Shown piece after piece: positions 25,277 through 33,779 of a stretch of DNA of 38,423 nt (position 1 is the stretch's first letter; the number at the start of each line of letters is the position of its first letter). The notes under the pieces are model-generated. The model was given only the letters and a program-made list of their open reading frames with translations. It did not search any database and was not told where the DNA came from. The position numbers and the translations under genes were made by a program. Source of the DNA: Opitutia bacterium (lineage in GTDB: Bacteria > Verrucomicrobiota > Verrucomicrobiia > Opitutales > JABJCN01); NCBI GenBank assembly GCA_018668635.1, contig JABJCN010000111.1, positions 1-38,423 of the forward strand, read 5' to 3'.

Positions 25277-25623
25277 GATACATTTTCCTCCTTCTCCTCG
25301 GGTTCTTCATCATCCAGTGTCTCCGGATCATTACCAGACTCATAGCCTGCCTTCATTAAAGCATGAGTGCTTGTGGGACTCGTCAACATGATGAAAATAG
25401 CTATAAAACAAAGTTTAACCAAAACGTTCCAATTAGCAGCATCTCCACCTTGGGAAAAATTATACAGAATGAAACCGCCGATAATCAGGACGGTTGAAAG
25501 AGTATCTCCTTTCCCCGCAGCATGCATCCGTGTAAAAAAGTCTGGAAATCGCAAGAGTCCAATCACCGCTCCAAAGAAAAAAACGATACCAAGCAGAATA
25601 AGGGTGGCGGCAACGATTTCCAT
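25273..25623 (-). CDS. mrpG: Na+/H+ antiporter subunit G
   Basis: It has 116 residues and three TM helices. IGLLRFPDFFTRMHAAGKGD and TLSTVLIIGGFILY match the MrpG family (RLHAxTKxxTLG). The C-terminal tail (DPETLDDEEPEEKEE) is strongly acidic and longer than usual. It begins 4 bp after mrpF and overlaps the next gene by 4 bp. Confidence 0.88.
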   Translation of the reverse strand: MEIVAATLILLGIVFFFGAVIGLLRFPDFFTRMHAAGKGDTLSTVLIIGGFILYNFSQGGDAANWNVLVKLCFIAIFIMLTSPTSTHALMKAGYESGNDPETLDDEEPEEKEENVS

Positions 25624-25627
25624 GTCC

Positions 25628-25954
25628 TCAGGCTTCTATTTTTTCCGTTGAGTTGTCAGAACCAGCAAGACGGTTTCGTGTCTTGTGAAAATATCGAGAA
25701 ACAACCAGTGATCCAATGAAATTTAGCAACGCATAAGCCAAGGCAAAGTCAACAAACATGTGAATTTGGCTACCTCCATTCTCTCCCCGCTGTATTATGG
25801 TGCCGATGAACACCAACAGGACTGTGGTTTTGGTTCCAAGTACATTGATGCCGACAATCCGATCAATCGCTGTCGGGCCAACAACTACACGAAAAAAAAC
25901 GGGTAGCATAAGGAGCAGGAGCAAAACACCAGTTATAATAAAGAAATTTTCCAT
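25628..25954 (-). CDS. mrpF: Na+/H+ antiporter subunit F
   Basis: It has 108 residues and three TM helices. GPTAIDRIVGINVLGTKTTV and FVDFALAYALLNFIGSLVVS match MrpF. A short basic tail ends in EKIEA. Its start shares one base with the end of mrpE, as is usual in these operons. Confidence 0.88.
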   Translation of the reverse strand: MENFFIITGVLLLLLMLPVFFRVVVGPTAIDRIVGINVLGTKTTVLLVFIGTIIQRGENGGSQIHMFVDFALAYALLNFIGSLVVSRYFHKTRNRLAGSDNSTEKIEA

Positions 25955-26436
25955 TATTCCTGATCAAATATTTTGGCTACCCGCTTTTCCATCTCGCCGG
26001 GTAGTTCATCTGCAACCTTTTGGCTGATTGCATGAACCACAAACTTATCTCCCTCAACGCTCAATGTAACTGTACCCGGGGTCAAGGTGATGGAGTTGGC
26101 AAAAACATAGCGTGCAAATTCCGATCGGAGAGAAGTGCGAAAACGTACCATTTGCGGACGCATTTCCTGATTGTTCGAAGCTAGGGCAAGTTTGAGGACG
26201 TGAATGTTAGCGAGTATTATTTGCCACAAGAGCCAAAAACAATATAAAAGAAATCGGCCCGCCTCGACAAACCGAGTACCTATTCCTTTACAATCATTGC
26301 GAAAAAGAAAATCTGAGGAAAGCCAAGTTACAATAGCACAGGAAATCCCACCTAGGCTCAGGTGAAAAAGGTCTATCACACCGGAAAAAATTACCCAAGT
26401 GATAAATAAAATAAGGAATGTAAGTAGTTGGTTCAA
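25954..26436 (-). CDS. mrpE: Na+/H+ antiporter subunit E
   Basis: It is the first gene of the Mrp-type operon. In 160 residues there are two N-terminal TM segments (3-40), then one at about 60-82, then a soluble domain with FANSITLTPGTVTLSVEGD, the MrpE signature. The start is TTG at 26436; the frame is closed by a stop three codons upstream and has no earlier ATG. The upstream region, shared with the divergent YiiX-like gene, has a perfect 10-bp inverted repeat. Confidence 0.85.
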   Translation of the reverse strand: MNQLLTFLILFITWVIFSGVIDLFHLSLGGISCAIVTWLSSDFLFRNDCKGIGTRFVEAGRFLLYCFWLLWQIILANIHVLKLALASNNQEMRPQMVRFRTSLRSEFARYVFANSITLTPGTVTLSVEGDKFVVHAISQKVADELPGEMEKRVAKIFDQE

Positions 26437-26479
26437 AATTACTTAATTGAGACGCCGCAAGATGGAAAAAAGATGCCGA

Positions 26480-26521
26480 TTGTCAATGAAAGGAGGGAGA
26501 TTGATTCCGACTCATTGACAA
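26480..26521. repeat. 10-bp perfect inverted repeat, candidate operator or divergent -35 pair
   Basis: TTGTCAATGA (26480-26489) and TCATTGACAA (26512-26521) are exact reverse complements separated by 22 bp, about three helical turns centre to centre. Each arm contains TTGACA reading outward. No good -10 is seen at 16-18 bp on either side. It lies in the 135-bp gap between the divergent mrpE and YiiX-like genes. Confidence 0.55.
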
Positions 26522-26571
26522 CTGAGTGTAGTTACAATTCGATCAGATAGACACTCAAACCCAACCAGAAA

Positions 26572-27912
26572 ATGAATCGACAGGAAGTCATTAACCACAT
26601 CGAAACTTTCAAAAGTCTATCTCAGCAATTCGACCGACTTAAGATCAGAAGCCTCGACCTGCAGTCGAGGATTGGTGCTCGTAAACGTGGCTACTTCACC
26701 CCGGAAGAAGAAGAGGAGACGGCACGCCTATACATTGCCTACATCCACTCTCGTAACGCACTCCTTGAAACCGTCATGGAACTCCGTGACAGCGGCGAAA
26801 CTAAAGAATCCAGCCAAGCCTTTATTCTTTGCCTTGGTGGAGCACTCATGCTGGTGGACGCAGCCCAATTCCTGCGGGATACCTTTGGTGACAACAAGAT
26901 CATCCGGGCAAAGCTAAATGAGGCTAACCCAGTCTTTGGCATACCAACTGGCACCTATGACCAGATTCAACGCTCTCTAACCGACCCCAACAACAACTGG
27001 CATCTCCAACAGGGAAGGAAACACTATGAACAAACACGCACGGAGCTATCAGAAAAGGCCCCGGAATGTCGACCCATCATAGAGAAAATTGATGAGATTT
27101 CAGGACGCCTACAAGCAACATTAAGTAAATACCTAAAGGAGAGGCTTGGCGTTCGAAGCGATCAGCTAACCAAAAAAATAGGGCACAACCTCTTCGGGCG
27201 GTTTATTTATGATATCCAGAAATCATTTGCCTCCTTGATGGCCGAACTATCCACCAAACCCGGACATCAACCGGGACTTCCGCAGAATATCGATCGACAG
27301 CTCCGACAAATTCTGCGCCCCGGTGACGTCCTCCTAACCCGCAAGGAACATGTACTAACCAACTACTTTCTCCCGGGATATTGGCCTCATGGGGCATTGA
27401 ACCTTGGTTCCATGGAAGAAATTGGAGAACTCGGTCTTGGGGATCGTCAATATTTCCCACAACAACACGAACACCTCCATGATCTTGCGCCCAACGATCC
27501 ATCACGTGCCATCGAGGCCCTCAAGGATGGAGTCCACCTTCGAACGCTTGCTTCCCCCCTCGGTGCCGACTCCATCGTTGTCATTCGTCCAAACCTCTCC
27601 CGTGTCTATCTGGCCGATGCCCTAGATCGTGTTCTCCAGCACACAGGCAAACCCTATGACTTCGACTTCGATTTCACCCGAGCTGATCGCATGGTATGTA
27701 CTGAGGTCATCTACCGGGCCTACGATGGCATTGCAGACCTACGTTTCCATCTTACAAAACGTGCCGGTCGAATGACGCTCTCCGCAATGGATCTCATCCA
27801 TATGGCTCTCGAAAAAAACCACTTTGAACTCGTTGCCTCCTATATTCCGCCTGCTTCTGGAGAATTGCTTCAACAAAATGAAGCCATAGATGCTGTTCGT
27901 ACTATGATTTAA
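26572..27912 (+). CDS. YiiX-like permuted NlpC/P60 domain protein
   Basis: In 446 residues there is no clear signal peptide. The first 230 or so are helical and charged, with no known motif. The C-terminal part has LRQILRPGDVLLTRKEH, YWPHGALNLG (H273) and MVCTEVIYRAY (C376), the circularly permuted papain-like order (His before Cys) of YiiX/YaeF amidases, which suggests cysteine-peptidase or amidase activity on lipid- or peptidoglycan-linked groups. It is divergent from the antiporter operon. Function beyond the fold is inference. Confidence 0.75.
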   Translation: MNRQEVINHIETFKSLSQQFDRLKIRSLDLQSRIGARKRGYFTPEEEEETARLYIAYIHSRNALLETVMELRDSGETKESSQAFILCLGGALMLVDAAQFLRDTFGDNKIIRAKLNEANPVFGIPTGTYDQIQRSLTDPNNNWHLQQGRKHYEQTRTELSEKAPECRPIIEKIDEISGRLQATLSKYLKERLGVRSDQLTKKIGHNLFGRFIYDIQKSFASLMAELSTKPGHQPGLPQNIDRQLRQILRPGDVLLTRKEHVLTNYFLPGYWPHGALNLGSMEEIGELGLGDRQYFPQQHEHLHDLAPNDPSRAIEALKDGVHLRTLASPLGADSIVVIRPNLSRVYLADALDRVLQHTGKPYDFDFDFTRADRMVCTEVIYRAYDGIADLRFHLTKRAGRMTLSAMDLIHMALEKNHFELVASYIPPASGELLQQNEAIDAVRTMI

Positions 27913-28048
27913 AAAATATTAGGCTTGTGAATGTATTGTCAAAAATTCGATTGGTAATATTTGTTTAGCGAGTATAATGAAAGAAGGTCCTAGTATCACC
28001 AATAAACGAGGAGCAGAAAGTGGGTGAGGATCGGTAATTATATTACTA

Positions 28049-28123
28049 TGGTACTCCCACCAGGACTCGAACCTGGATTTTCGGCTCCGGAGGCCGACGC
28101 TCTATCCATTGAACTATGGGAGC
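28049..28123 (-). tRNA. tRNA-Arg (anticodon CCG, reads CGG)
   Basis: The minus strand folds as a full cloverleaf. The acceptor is GCTCCCA/TGGGAGT, with a G-U pair at 1:72. The D arm is GTTC...GAGC. The anticodon stem is TCGGC/GCCGA with loop CTCCGGA, giving anticodon CCG. The T arm is CCAGG-TTCGAGT-CCTGG. The discriminator is A and the 3' CCA is encoded (28049-28051). Total length is 75 nt with CCA. Confidence 0.95.
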
Positions 28124-28265
28124 TAATGGGAAAAATAAAGAAGGATGAAAAGGGCCAATGGTCAATAGCAATTGGTGCAACATCTTACAAGTGTACTGAT
28201 TTATGAAAAAAATATTTTAGTGAAATTTAAAAAACTGAAATATCAGTGAAAAATAAATTGTTATT

Positions 28266-28280
28266 TGAGATGGATTCTCA
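28266..28280 (+). promoter_or_regulatory. Fur-box-like palindrome 1
   Basis: TGAGATGGATTCTCA fits the 7-1-7 Fur consensus (TGAtAATnATTaTCA, commonly TGAGAAT-N-ATTCTCA), with an extra TT/AA pair outside. It is 158 bp before the TonB receptor ATG. Confidence 0.6.
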
Positions 28281-28337
28281 ATTAAAAACAAGCCCAATCC
28301 TAATGATGGAGTAGGAAGAGCACAAGACGCACCTTAT

Positions 28338-28352
28338 TGAGACAGGTTCTCA
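28338..28352 (+). promoter_or_regulatory. Fur-box-like palindrome 2
   Basis: TGAGACAGGTTCTCA has a perfect outer TGAGA/TCTCA dyad in the 7-1-7 Fur arrangement. It lies 86 bp upstream of the TonB receptor ATG. Confidence 0.65.
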
Positions 28353-28382
28353 TTTTGAAATTGACGGATGCATTTATTTTAT

Positions 28383-28397
28383 TGAGACTGAGTGTCA
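28383..28397 (+). promoter_or_regulatory. Fur-box-like palindrome 3
   Basis: TGAGACTGAGTGTCA is a 7-1-7 dyad with one mismatch between the arms. It is 41 bp before the ATG, likely over the promoter or start of transcription. A TTGACG lies at 28361-28366 just before it. Confidence 0.6.
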
Positions 28398-28437
28398 TTA
28401 AGATCGTAAGGCCATCTTAAAAAACACAACAACAATA

Positions 28438-30603
28438 ATGAAAAATAAATTAACGAAATCATGCGTAGCGTTAGCACTTTTCAATATCTGCCTAAATGGT
28501 CAGAATGAAGGTGCTGAAAATCAGCAACCAGATGTGCTTGAGCCTTTCTCTGTAATCGGCTCAAAGGAAAATATTTCAAATCTACCAGGATCTGGTTATT
28601 ACATAGATTCCAAAGAGTTGGAAATATTCAATTATCTGGATATAAATCAGATTCTTAAGACTGTTCCCGGTGTCTACTTGCGTTCAGAGGAAGGTTATGG
28701 ATTATTTCCAAACATAAGTCTACGTGGGGTCGATCCGAATCGCTCAAGCAAGGTGACCATTCTCGAGGATGGAGTCCCCTCATCACCGTCACCATTCTCG
28801 GATCCTTCGGCTTATTATTCTCCTACGTCAGGACGCATGAGTGGATTTGAAGTACTCAAGGGATCCAGCCAAATAAAACTAGGCCCAAACACAACAGGTG
28901 GAGTTATCAACTACCTCTCAACACCCATCCCACAGGAGGTAACCTCCTATTTCCGTGGTTCCTATGGTTCTAATAATGAGCGGACTGGTCATGCTTATGC
29001 TGGTGGACAGGTGGAATTAGACGGTAGTAAACTTGGATATCTATTCGAGTTGTTCGACACCCATACTGATGGATGGAAAACAATTAATGCACTTGCTGAC
29101 AGAGTAAGTTCAAATGCACCAGTAAGCAAAACCGATATTATGCTTAAGCTCAGCTATGAACTAAGTGAAAGCAGTTATTTAGAGTTCAAATTCGGAAGGA
29201 CTGACCTTGATGGTGATGTTAGCTATATTGGTTTAACAAAGTCAGATTTTGCGGTAAATCCTTACCAACGCTATGCTGGCACACTCTATGACAATATGGA
29301 TTCTGACCAAGAAAGAATGTACCTGAGGTATTTGAACGAATTTTCAGATAGTTCCAATCTTGCAGTAACCATATTCAGAAACGAGTTCAACCGCGACTGG
29401 TACAAAATAGGAAAGGTCAAAGTGGGTGCTGGAGGCTGGAACTCAATTGGGAAAGGTGCATTTGGTACTACTGGTGTCAGAGATGTGCTGAACGGAACAA
29501 CTTCAGGACAAGTAAAATACAAGCACAATGACAGGAGTTACGTAAACACCGGTGTTCAAGCCAACTACTCTTTCGAAGTTGGGGAGCATGCCCTAGACGC
29601 TGGATTTAGGTATACAGATGATCACTATACATACAAGGATTATACCGAAGACATATACAATATTGGAACTACTGGACTATCCTATGACAGCACAAGTACC
29701 GGATCCAAAGGTACAGGTAAGGATCGCATGTCAAAAGTGTGGGAGTGGTATCTTGAGGATGAGTTAAAATTTGGTGAAATCACAATTACTCCCGGACTCA
29801 GATACACTCGAGCCTCCTATGAATACAAGGGAAATGAAAAAATCTTGACCGATATTCTACTCGGAGCAGGTGCAACCTACAAAATAGATGATGGATTAAC
29901 ATTCTTTGGAGGAGTCCACCAAGGTCATGCGATGCCTGGATATGGTGCAGCATCAGGAGATATATCTGAAGAGCAATCACTCGGCATCGAACTTGGTGCG
30001 AGAGGAGAAGCAGGAATATTCAACTATGAAGTTGCATATTTCAACACAAGTATTGATGATATGCTTGCAATACCTAGCCTAGGAAGTGGCTTGGGTGATG
30101 ATGCAATCAACATCGGAGAAGCCTCATCCAGTGGATTTGAGGCACTGATATCAACAGACCTCAATCGTAATGGAGAGTTTAGCGTTCCAGTAGGAATAGC
30201 AGTGACTTGGACAAACGCAGAGTTTGAATCCACAACAAGAACAGATGGAGAGAGTCGTTATGAAGGTGGAGCAAGCGGAAACGCTATCCCATTCATCCCA
30301 GACTTACAATATAATCTACGCGCAGGGCTTGTTTATGATAAGTTCAGCACATTCCTCAACTATAGTTATCAGGACAGTGTATTTGTAAATGCATCCAACA
30401 CTGCAGAAAACGGATTCGATGCTAAAATTGATTCCTACAGTGTGCTTGACTGGTCGGCTACATACCAAATTTCTGAAGACTTGAGTGTCTTTGGTAAGGT
30501 TACTAACCTCACTGACAAAGATTATGCAGTCAGTGACCTACCAGAAGGACTACGCCCTGGAGCTCCACGCTTGTTCCAGCTTGGTGCATCGTATAAATTC
30601 TAA
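28438..30603 (+). CDS. TonB-dependent outer-membrane receptor, FecA-like
   Basis: It is an outer-membrane gated channel, probably for a ferric chelate. The 721 residues begin with a signal peptide (KNKLTKSCVALALFNICLNG). A candidate TonB box, EPFSVIGS, follows at about 35-43, then a plug domain (about 50-165: DINQILKTVPGVYLRSEEGYG, SLRGVDPNRS, EVLKGSSQIKLGPNTTGGVIN). The 22-stranded barrel region ends in LFQLGASYKF with the terminal Phe. The plug is closest in pattern to ferric citrate receptors, but the substrate cannot be fixed. Three Fur-like boxes lie upstream and a strong terminator downstream, so it is a monocistronic iron-regulated unit. No ABC importer or exbB/tonB genes are nearby. 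The gene is AT-richer than its neighbours. Confidence 0.88.
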   Translation: MKNKLTKSCVALALFNICLNGQNEGAENQQPDVLEPFSVIGSKENISNLPGSGYYIDSKELEIFNYLDINQILKTVPGVYLRSEEGYGLFPNISLRGVDPNRSSKVTILEDGVPSSPSPFSDPSAYYSPTSGRMSGFEVLKGSSQIKLGPNTTGGVINYLSTPIPQEVTSYFRGSYGSNNERTGHAYAGGQVELDGSKLGYLFELFDTHTDGWKTINALADRVSSNAPVSKTDIMLKLSYELSESSYLEFKFGRTDLDGDVSYIGLTKSDFAVNPYQRYAGTLYDNMDSDQERMYLRYLNEFSDSSNLAVTIFRNEFNRDWYKIGKVKVGAGGWNSIGKGAFGTTGVRDVLNGTTSGQVKYKHNDRSYVNTGVQANYSFEVGEHALDAGFRYTDDHYTYKDYTEDIYNIGTTGLSYDSTSTGSKGTGKDRMSKVWEWYLEDELKFGEITITPGLRYTRASYEYKGNEKILTDILLGAGATYKIDDGLTFFGGVHQGHAMPGYGAASGDISEEQSLGIELGARGEAGIFNYEVAYFNTSIDDMLAIPSLGSGLGDDAINIGEASSSGFEALISTDLNRNGEFSVPVGIAVTWTNAEFESTTRTDGESRYEGGASGNAIPFIPDLQYNLRAGLVYDKFSTFLNYSYQDSVFVNASNTAENGFDAKIDSYSVLDWSATYQISEDLSVFGKVTNLTDKDYAVSDLPEGLRPGAPRLFQLGASYKF

Positions 30604-30685
30604 ATTTCCAGAAATACATCGAGTTTGTTGTTCAAGGAATAATAAAAAGCGAATTAACGGGCTTTGGTATCCCGTAAATTGACTA

Positions 30686-30717
30686 GGCCAGCCTTCTTTG
30701 GAAGGCTGGCCTTTTGA
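30686..30717 (+). terminator. Strong intrinsic terminator of the TonB receptor gene
   Basis: GGCCAGCCTTC and GAAGGCTGGCC form a perfect 11-bp stem with a TTTG loop, directly followed by TTTTGATTT. It lies 83 bp after the stop of the receptor. The opposite side has no T-run, so it does not look bidirectional for lpdA. Confidence 0.92.
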
Positions 30718-30810
30718 TTTATACACATTAAAACTGATTAAAAATAAAACCAGGAGTCATTTTTGTTCTTTTGACTACAGCACGGATCGGTTTCACCCAC
30801 ACTTGTAATA

Positions 30811-32208
30811 TCAAATATGAATAGCTTCACCATGTACGGAAGCGGCGGCTTCACCCATGGCTTCACCCAGTGTGGGATGTGCATGGATCGTGGCATGGAT
30901 CTCATCGACTGTAGCCTCGAGCTTCATGCCAAGGCCAAACTCCGCGATTAATTCAGTGGCATCATGCCCGACAATGTGTGCTCCGAGTATTTCGCCATGC
31001 TTCTCGCCAACAATAAGTTTCACAAAACCTTCAGGGTGATTAACCGCAACGGCTTTCCCAGAGGCTGAGAATGGAAACTTCCCGAGCTTGTAGGCAATGC
31101 CCTCCTCCTTGGCCTTCTCCTCAGTAATACCAATACTTGCAACCTGCGGCAGGCAATAAGTGCAACCGGGAAACTCTTTAACCCGCTGCGGATCTGCATG
31201 TCCAAAAATACCATTCACCGCCTGCACTGCCTCAAATGTTGCAACATGAGCAAGCCAGGGTGGACCAATAAGGTCCCCGGCTGCATAGATTCCCTTAACC
31301 GTAGTCTCGTAACGGTCATTAATTTGAAGGTACCCGCGATCAGTCGTAGGTTTGACCTTGGGCGAAAGCAAACCGTCAGTATAGGCTTCGACCCCGATTG
31401 CAAGCAGGACGCTCTCGACCTCCTTCTTCTCAGACTTGTCGCCCTTGACGAAGCTAAGACTTACGGAATCCTTCCCAACCTTGATGTCCTCAACCTTGGT
31501 GCCGGTATGGACATTGATACCCTGCTTCTTGAAGGCTCGGGCTAATGCGGCGGAAGACTCGCCGTCCTCGACCGGCACAATGCGGTCCATCATCTCAACC
31601 AGCGTTACCTTGCAGCCAAAGGCATTCAGGAAATACGCAAACTCAACTCCAATGGCGCCAGCGCCCATGATGACAATAGACTTTGGCATCTTTTGCATCG
31701 CCAGAGCCTCACGGGAAGTCATCACCCTCTCGCCATCAGTTTCGAGTCCAGGGATTTTACGGGCACGGCAACCGGTGGCCAATAGGATGTTCTTGGCACT
31801 GAGGAACTTCCCCTTGTCCGGGCCATCAATAATTTCCACCATGCCCGGCACATTCACCTGTCCCCGACCGATCAAGTAGTCCACCTTATTCTTCTTGAAA
31901 AGGAACTCTATACCGTTACCCATTGTATCGGCAACATTGCGCGAACGCTTCATGACCTTGGCAAAATCAACCTTGATGTCCCCGCAGGTGAACCCGAACT
32001 CCTCGGAATGTTGCGCCGCTGTATAGAGTTCTGCGCTCTTGAGGAGAGCCTTGGAAGGAATGCATCCCCAATTTAGGCATGTTCCACCAGCACGCTCCAA
32101 TTCAACACAGGCAACTTTCCTGCCAAGCTGACCGGCACGGATTGCTGCAGCATAGCCCGCAGGGCCACCCCCGATGACAACGAGATCATATTGGTTGTTT
32201 GTACTCAT
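30811..32208 (-). CDS. lpdA: Dihydrolipoyl dehydrogenase
   Basis: It is the E3 flavoprotein of pyruvate/2-oxoglutarate dehydrogenase and glycine cleavage, reoxidising dihydrolipoamide with NAD+. In 465 residues, the FAD-binding GGGPAGYAA lies at 13-21, the redox disulfide in GGTCLNWGCIPSKALL is C44/C49, the NAD-binding GAGAIGVEF is mid-protein, AAGDLIG is the second FAD motif, and HAHPTLGEAM at the end supplies the catalytic His-Glu of the dimer interface. Length is standard. No E1/E2 genes are adjacent, so it is a stand-alone copy here. Its upstream region is shared with the divergent Trp-rich protein gene. Confidence 0.95.
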   Translation of the reverse strand: MSTNNQYDLVVIGGGPAGYAAAIRAGQLGRKVACVELERAGGTCLNWGCIPSKALLKSAELYTAAQHSEEFGFTCGDIKVDFAKVMKRSRNVADTMGNGIEFLFKKNKVDYLIGRGQVNVPGMVEIIDGPDKGKFLSAKNILLATGCRARKIPGLETDGERVMTSREALAMQKMPKSIVIMGAGAIGVEFAYFLNAFGCKVTLVEMMDRIVPVEDGESSAALARAFKKQGINVHTGTKVEDIKVGKDSVSLSFVKGDKSEKKEVESVLLAIGVEAYTDGLLSPKVKPTTDRGYLQINDRYETTVKGIYAAGDLIGPPWLAHVATFEAVQAVNGIFGHADPQRVKEFPGCTYCLPQVASIGITEEKAKEEGIAYKLGKFPFSASGKAVAVNHPEGFVKLIVGEKHGEILGAHIVGHDATELIAEFGLGMKLEATVDEIHATIHAHPTLGEAMGEAAASVHGEAIHI

Positions 32209-32336
32209 TTAAATTTATAATAGATAGAGGCATTAATGGACACAGAGCGGAAGTCAATACGACGAGAAAAAAAGAAGGTTCGACCTTGACCAATAATTTA
32301 ATGTAACAAATTTAAATTAATTAATTATTACCTTTA

Positions 32337-33779
32337 ATGTTTTCTCATATCCCCACCAACAAAAAACCCATCATTCATCTAGTGGCAACCATGCTATTGA
32401 GCTCGATCTCATTGCCTGTTTTCACTTATGGGCAGGCAGATAATCTTCCAGCCACCAGCGCAGAGGCCCGGCAAGAAATCGAAGAGAAGCTGGCTACGCA
32501 GCCAGACGACCCTCTGGCAAACTACTTGTACGGTTTCTGGCAATTAGCAGAGCTGGCGGAGTCTGATGAGTTCCAAGCAATGATGGTCTCCATTGGTATG
32601 CCATCCTCATTCCATGGTCTCACTGTCTTCGACGGAGAGATTCCAAGCAGTAAGGATGCGGAAATTAATAAACAGTTCCAGCCAAGTGAACTACGTGCCT
32701 ACGTTGTAGACAACCTCCTTCCTGTTCTGGATGCACTGGGAACCCGCTTTGCTTCCCTGGGGAAGGATCAAACAATACAACTCTCTGACGAATACTACGA
32801 TCTTGAAAATGATATCATCATTGATTATGCAGACTCGCTAGTACTCCAGGCCTTGGTCAAGGCTTACACGTTTCTTGTTAGAATTCAGCTTGCATACAAT
32901 TGGGAACTATCAGTCAGCTCACTTATTGAACTAGATAATAATGGACTGGGCAGTGTAGAATCCATACGGGATATCGCCTCAAATATTGGTGCAGTCTACG
33001 ATGCCACACTACTGGTTCAGGCTGGCGAGAACTTGAAGGATGCAATCAACTACTACCAGAAAGCCTCGCCTCTATTGCGAAATACCAAACGCAAAGTTGG
33101 ACTATTCGTGCTCGAAGCCAACGATTTCGAAGAGGAAGTCGAGTTTTCCGACCAACTCTACAAGGTGGAAAACACTCTTGATGGCACCCAAGCGTGGGGA
33201 GTATCAGACCCGGTAACAGTCAATCTCCAGCCCTTCTTTGAGGGGAACGTCGACTTCTCACTACTGCTACCAGATTCAGTGGGCAACCAGTTTGTTGATG
33301 CCACCCTGACCGACCCCACCTTTGGGAGTATCCTGCCCGACATGACCGACTCCGAACTTCGTAACCATGCCAGATCCGCAGACCTTTTAACGGAGAACAT
33401 CTGGATTAGTTCGATCCCTTTGCAATCCATCGGATGGTGGGACTGGCACTTGGCAACCGCAATTGCAGGCCATTGGTGGCAATCCCACTGGCTTGGCATC
33501 TACTTCAGACAGGCCCCCAATAGCTGGCACGAATACGAAAATAGAATCTTTCCGAACGAATGGCTTTACCATATATGGATGGGCTGGGCCTATCCAGTCA
33601 CTGGCACACCCAAGAGCGTCTGGCTTTGGCAACAAGATCCGGGGCAATGGATTTGGACCAACAGCAGTTTCTTCCCGGTATTTTTCAACTTTTCACATGG
33701 GGGCTGGTTCTACATCTCGGAAACAGATGGAAGTTACTACATTTGGGATGGAACCAAGTGGACTGAATGGCAGGAATGA
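32337..33779 (+). CDS. Secreted protein with Trp-rich C-terminal domain
   Basis: Function unknown. In 480 residues there is an N-terminal signal peptide (KKPIIHLVATMLLSSISLPVFTYGQA). A helical TPR-like region follows, including ATSAEARQEIEEKL and QPDDPLANYLYGFWQL. From about residue 375 there is a domain packed with aromatic residues; I count 15 Trp in roughly the last 100 residues (for example WLYHIWMGWAYPV, SVWLWQQDPGQWIW, GGWFYISETDGSYYIW). Similar Trp-rich C-termini are, from memory, common on exported proteins of Opitutae and may bind surface polymers or serve as sorting signals. The stop overlaps the next start as ATGA. Confidence 0.7.
   Translation: MFSHIPTNKKPIIHLVATMLLSSISLPVFTYGQADNLPATSAEARQEIEEKLATQPDDPLANYLYGFWQLAELAESDEFQAMMVSIGMPSSFHGLTVFDGEIPSSKDAEINKQFQPSELRAYVVDNLLPVLDALGTRFASLGKDQTIQLSDEYYDLENDIIIDYADSLVLQALVKAYTFLVRIQLAYNWELSVSSLIELDNNGLGSVESIRDIASNIGAVYDATLLVQAGENLKDAINYYQKASPLLRNTKRKVGLFVLEANDFEEEVEFSDQLYKVENTLDGTQAWGVSDPVTVNLQPFFEGNVDFSLLLPDSVGNQFVDATLTDPTFGSILPDMTDSELRNHARSADLLTENIWISSIPLQSIGWWDWHLATAIAGHWWQSHWLGIYFRQAPNSWHEYENRIFPNEWLYHIWMGWAYPVTGTPKSVWLWQQDPGQWIWTNSSFFPVFFNFSHGGWFYISETDGSYYIWDGTKWTEWQE

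Larger units (their letters stand above)
27913..28437. other. 525-bp region with tRNA-Arg and Fur-box cluster
   Basis: There is no protein gene. The left part (27913-28048) is AT-rich without a clear element. The tRNA occupies 28049-28123. The right part (28124-28437) holds the leader of the TonB receptor with three Fur-like palindromes. A 61-codon frame across the tRNA is a shadow. A TTGACC on the minus strand at 28160-28165 could serve the tRNA but has no good -10. Confidence 0.6.

Noticed and set aside
28024-28206. 61-codon plus-strand frame across the tRNA
   Set aside because: It runs through the tRNA-Arg antisense; the amino-acid sequence is just the tRNA complement.
32286-32314. TTGACC with AATTTA 17 bp later as a promoter for the Trp-rich protein gene
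   Set aside because: The -10 match is weak and the region is so AT-rich that such matches are expected by chance.
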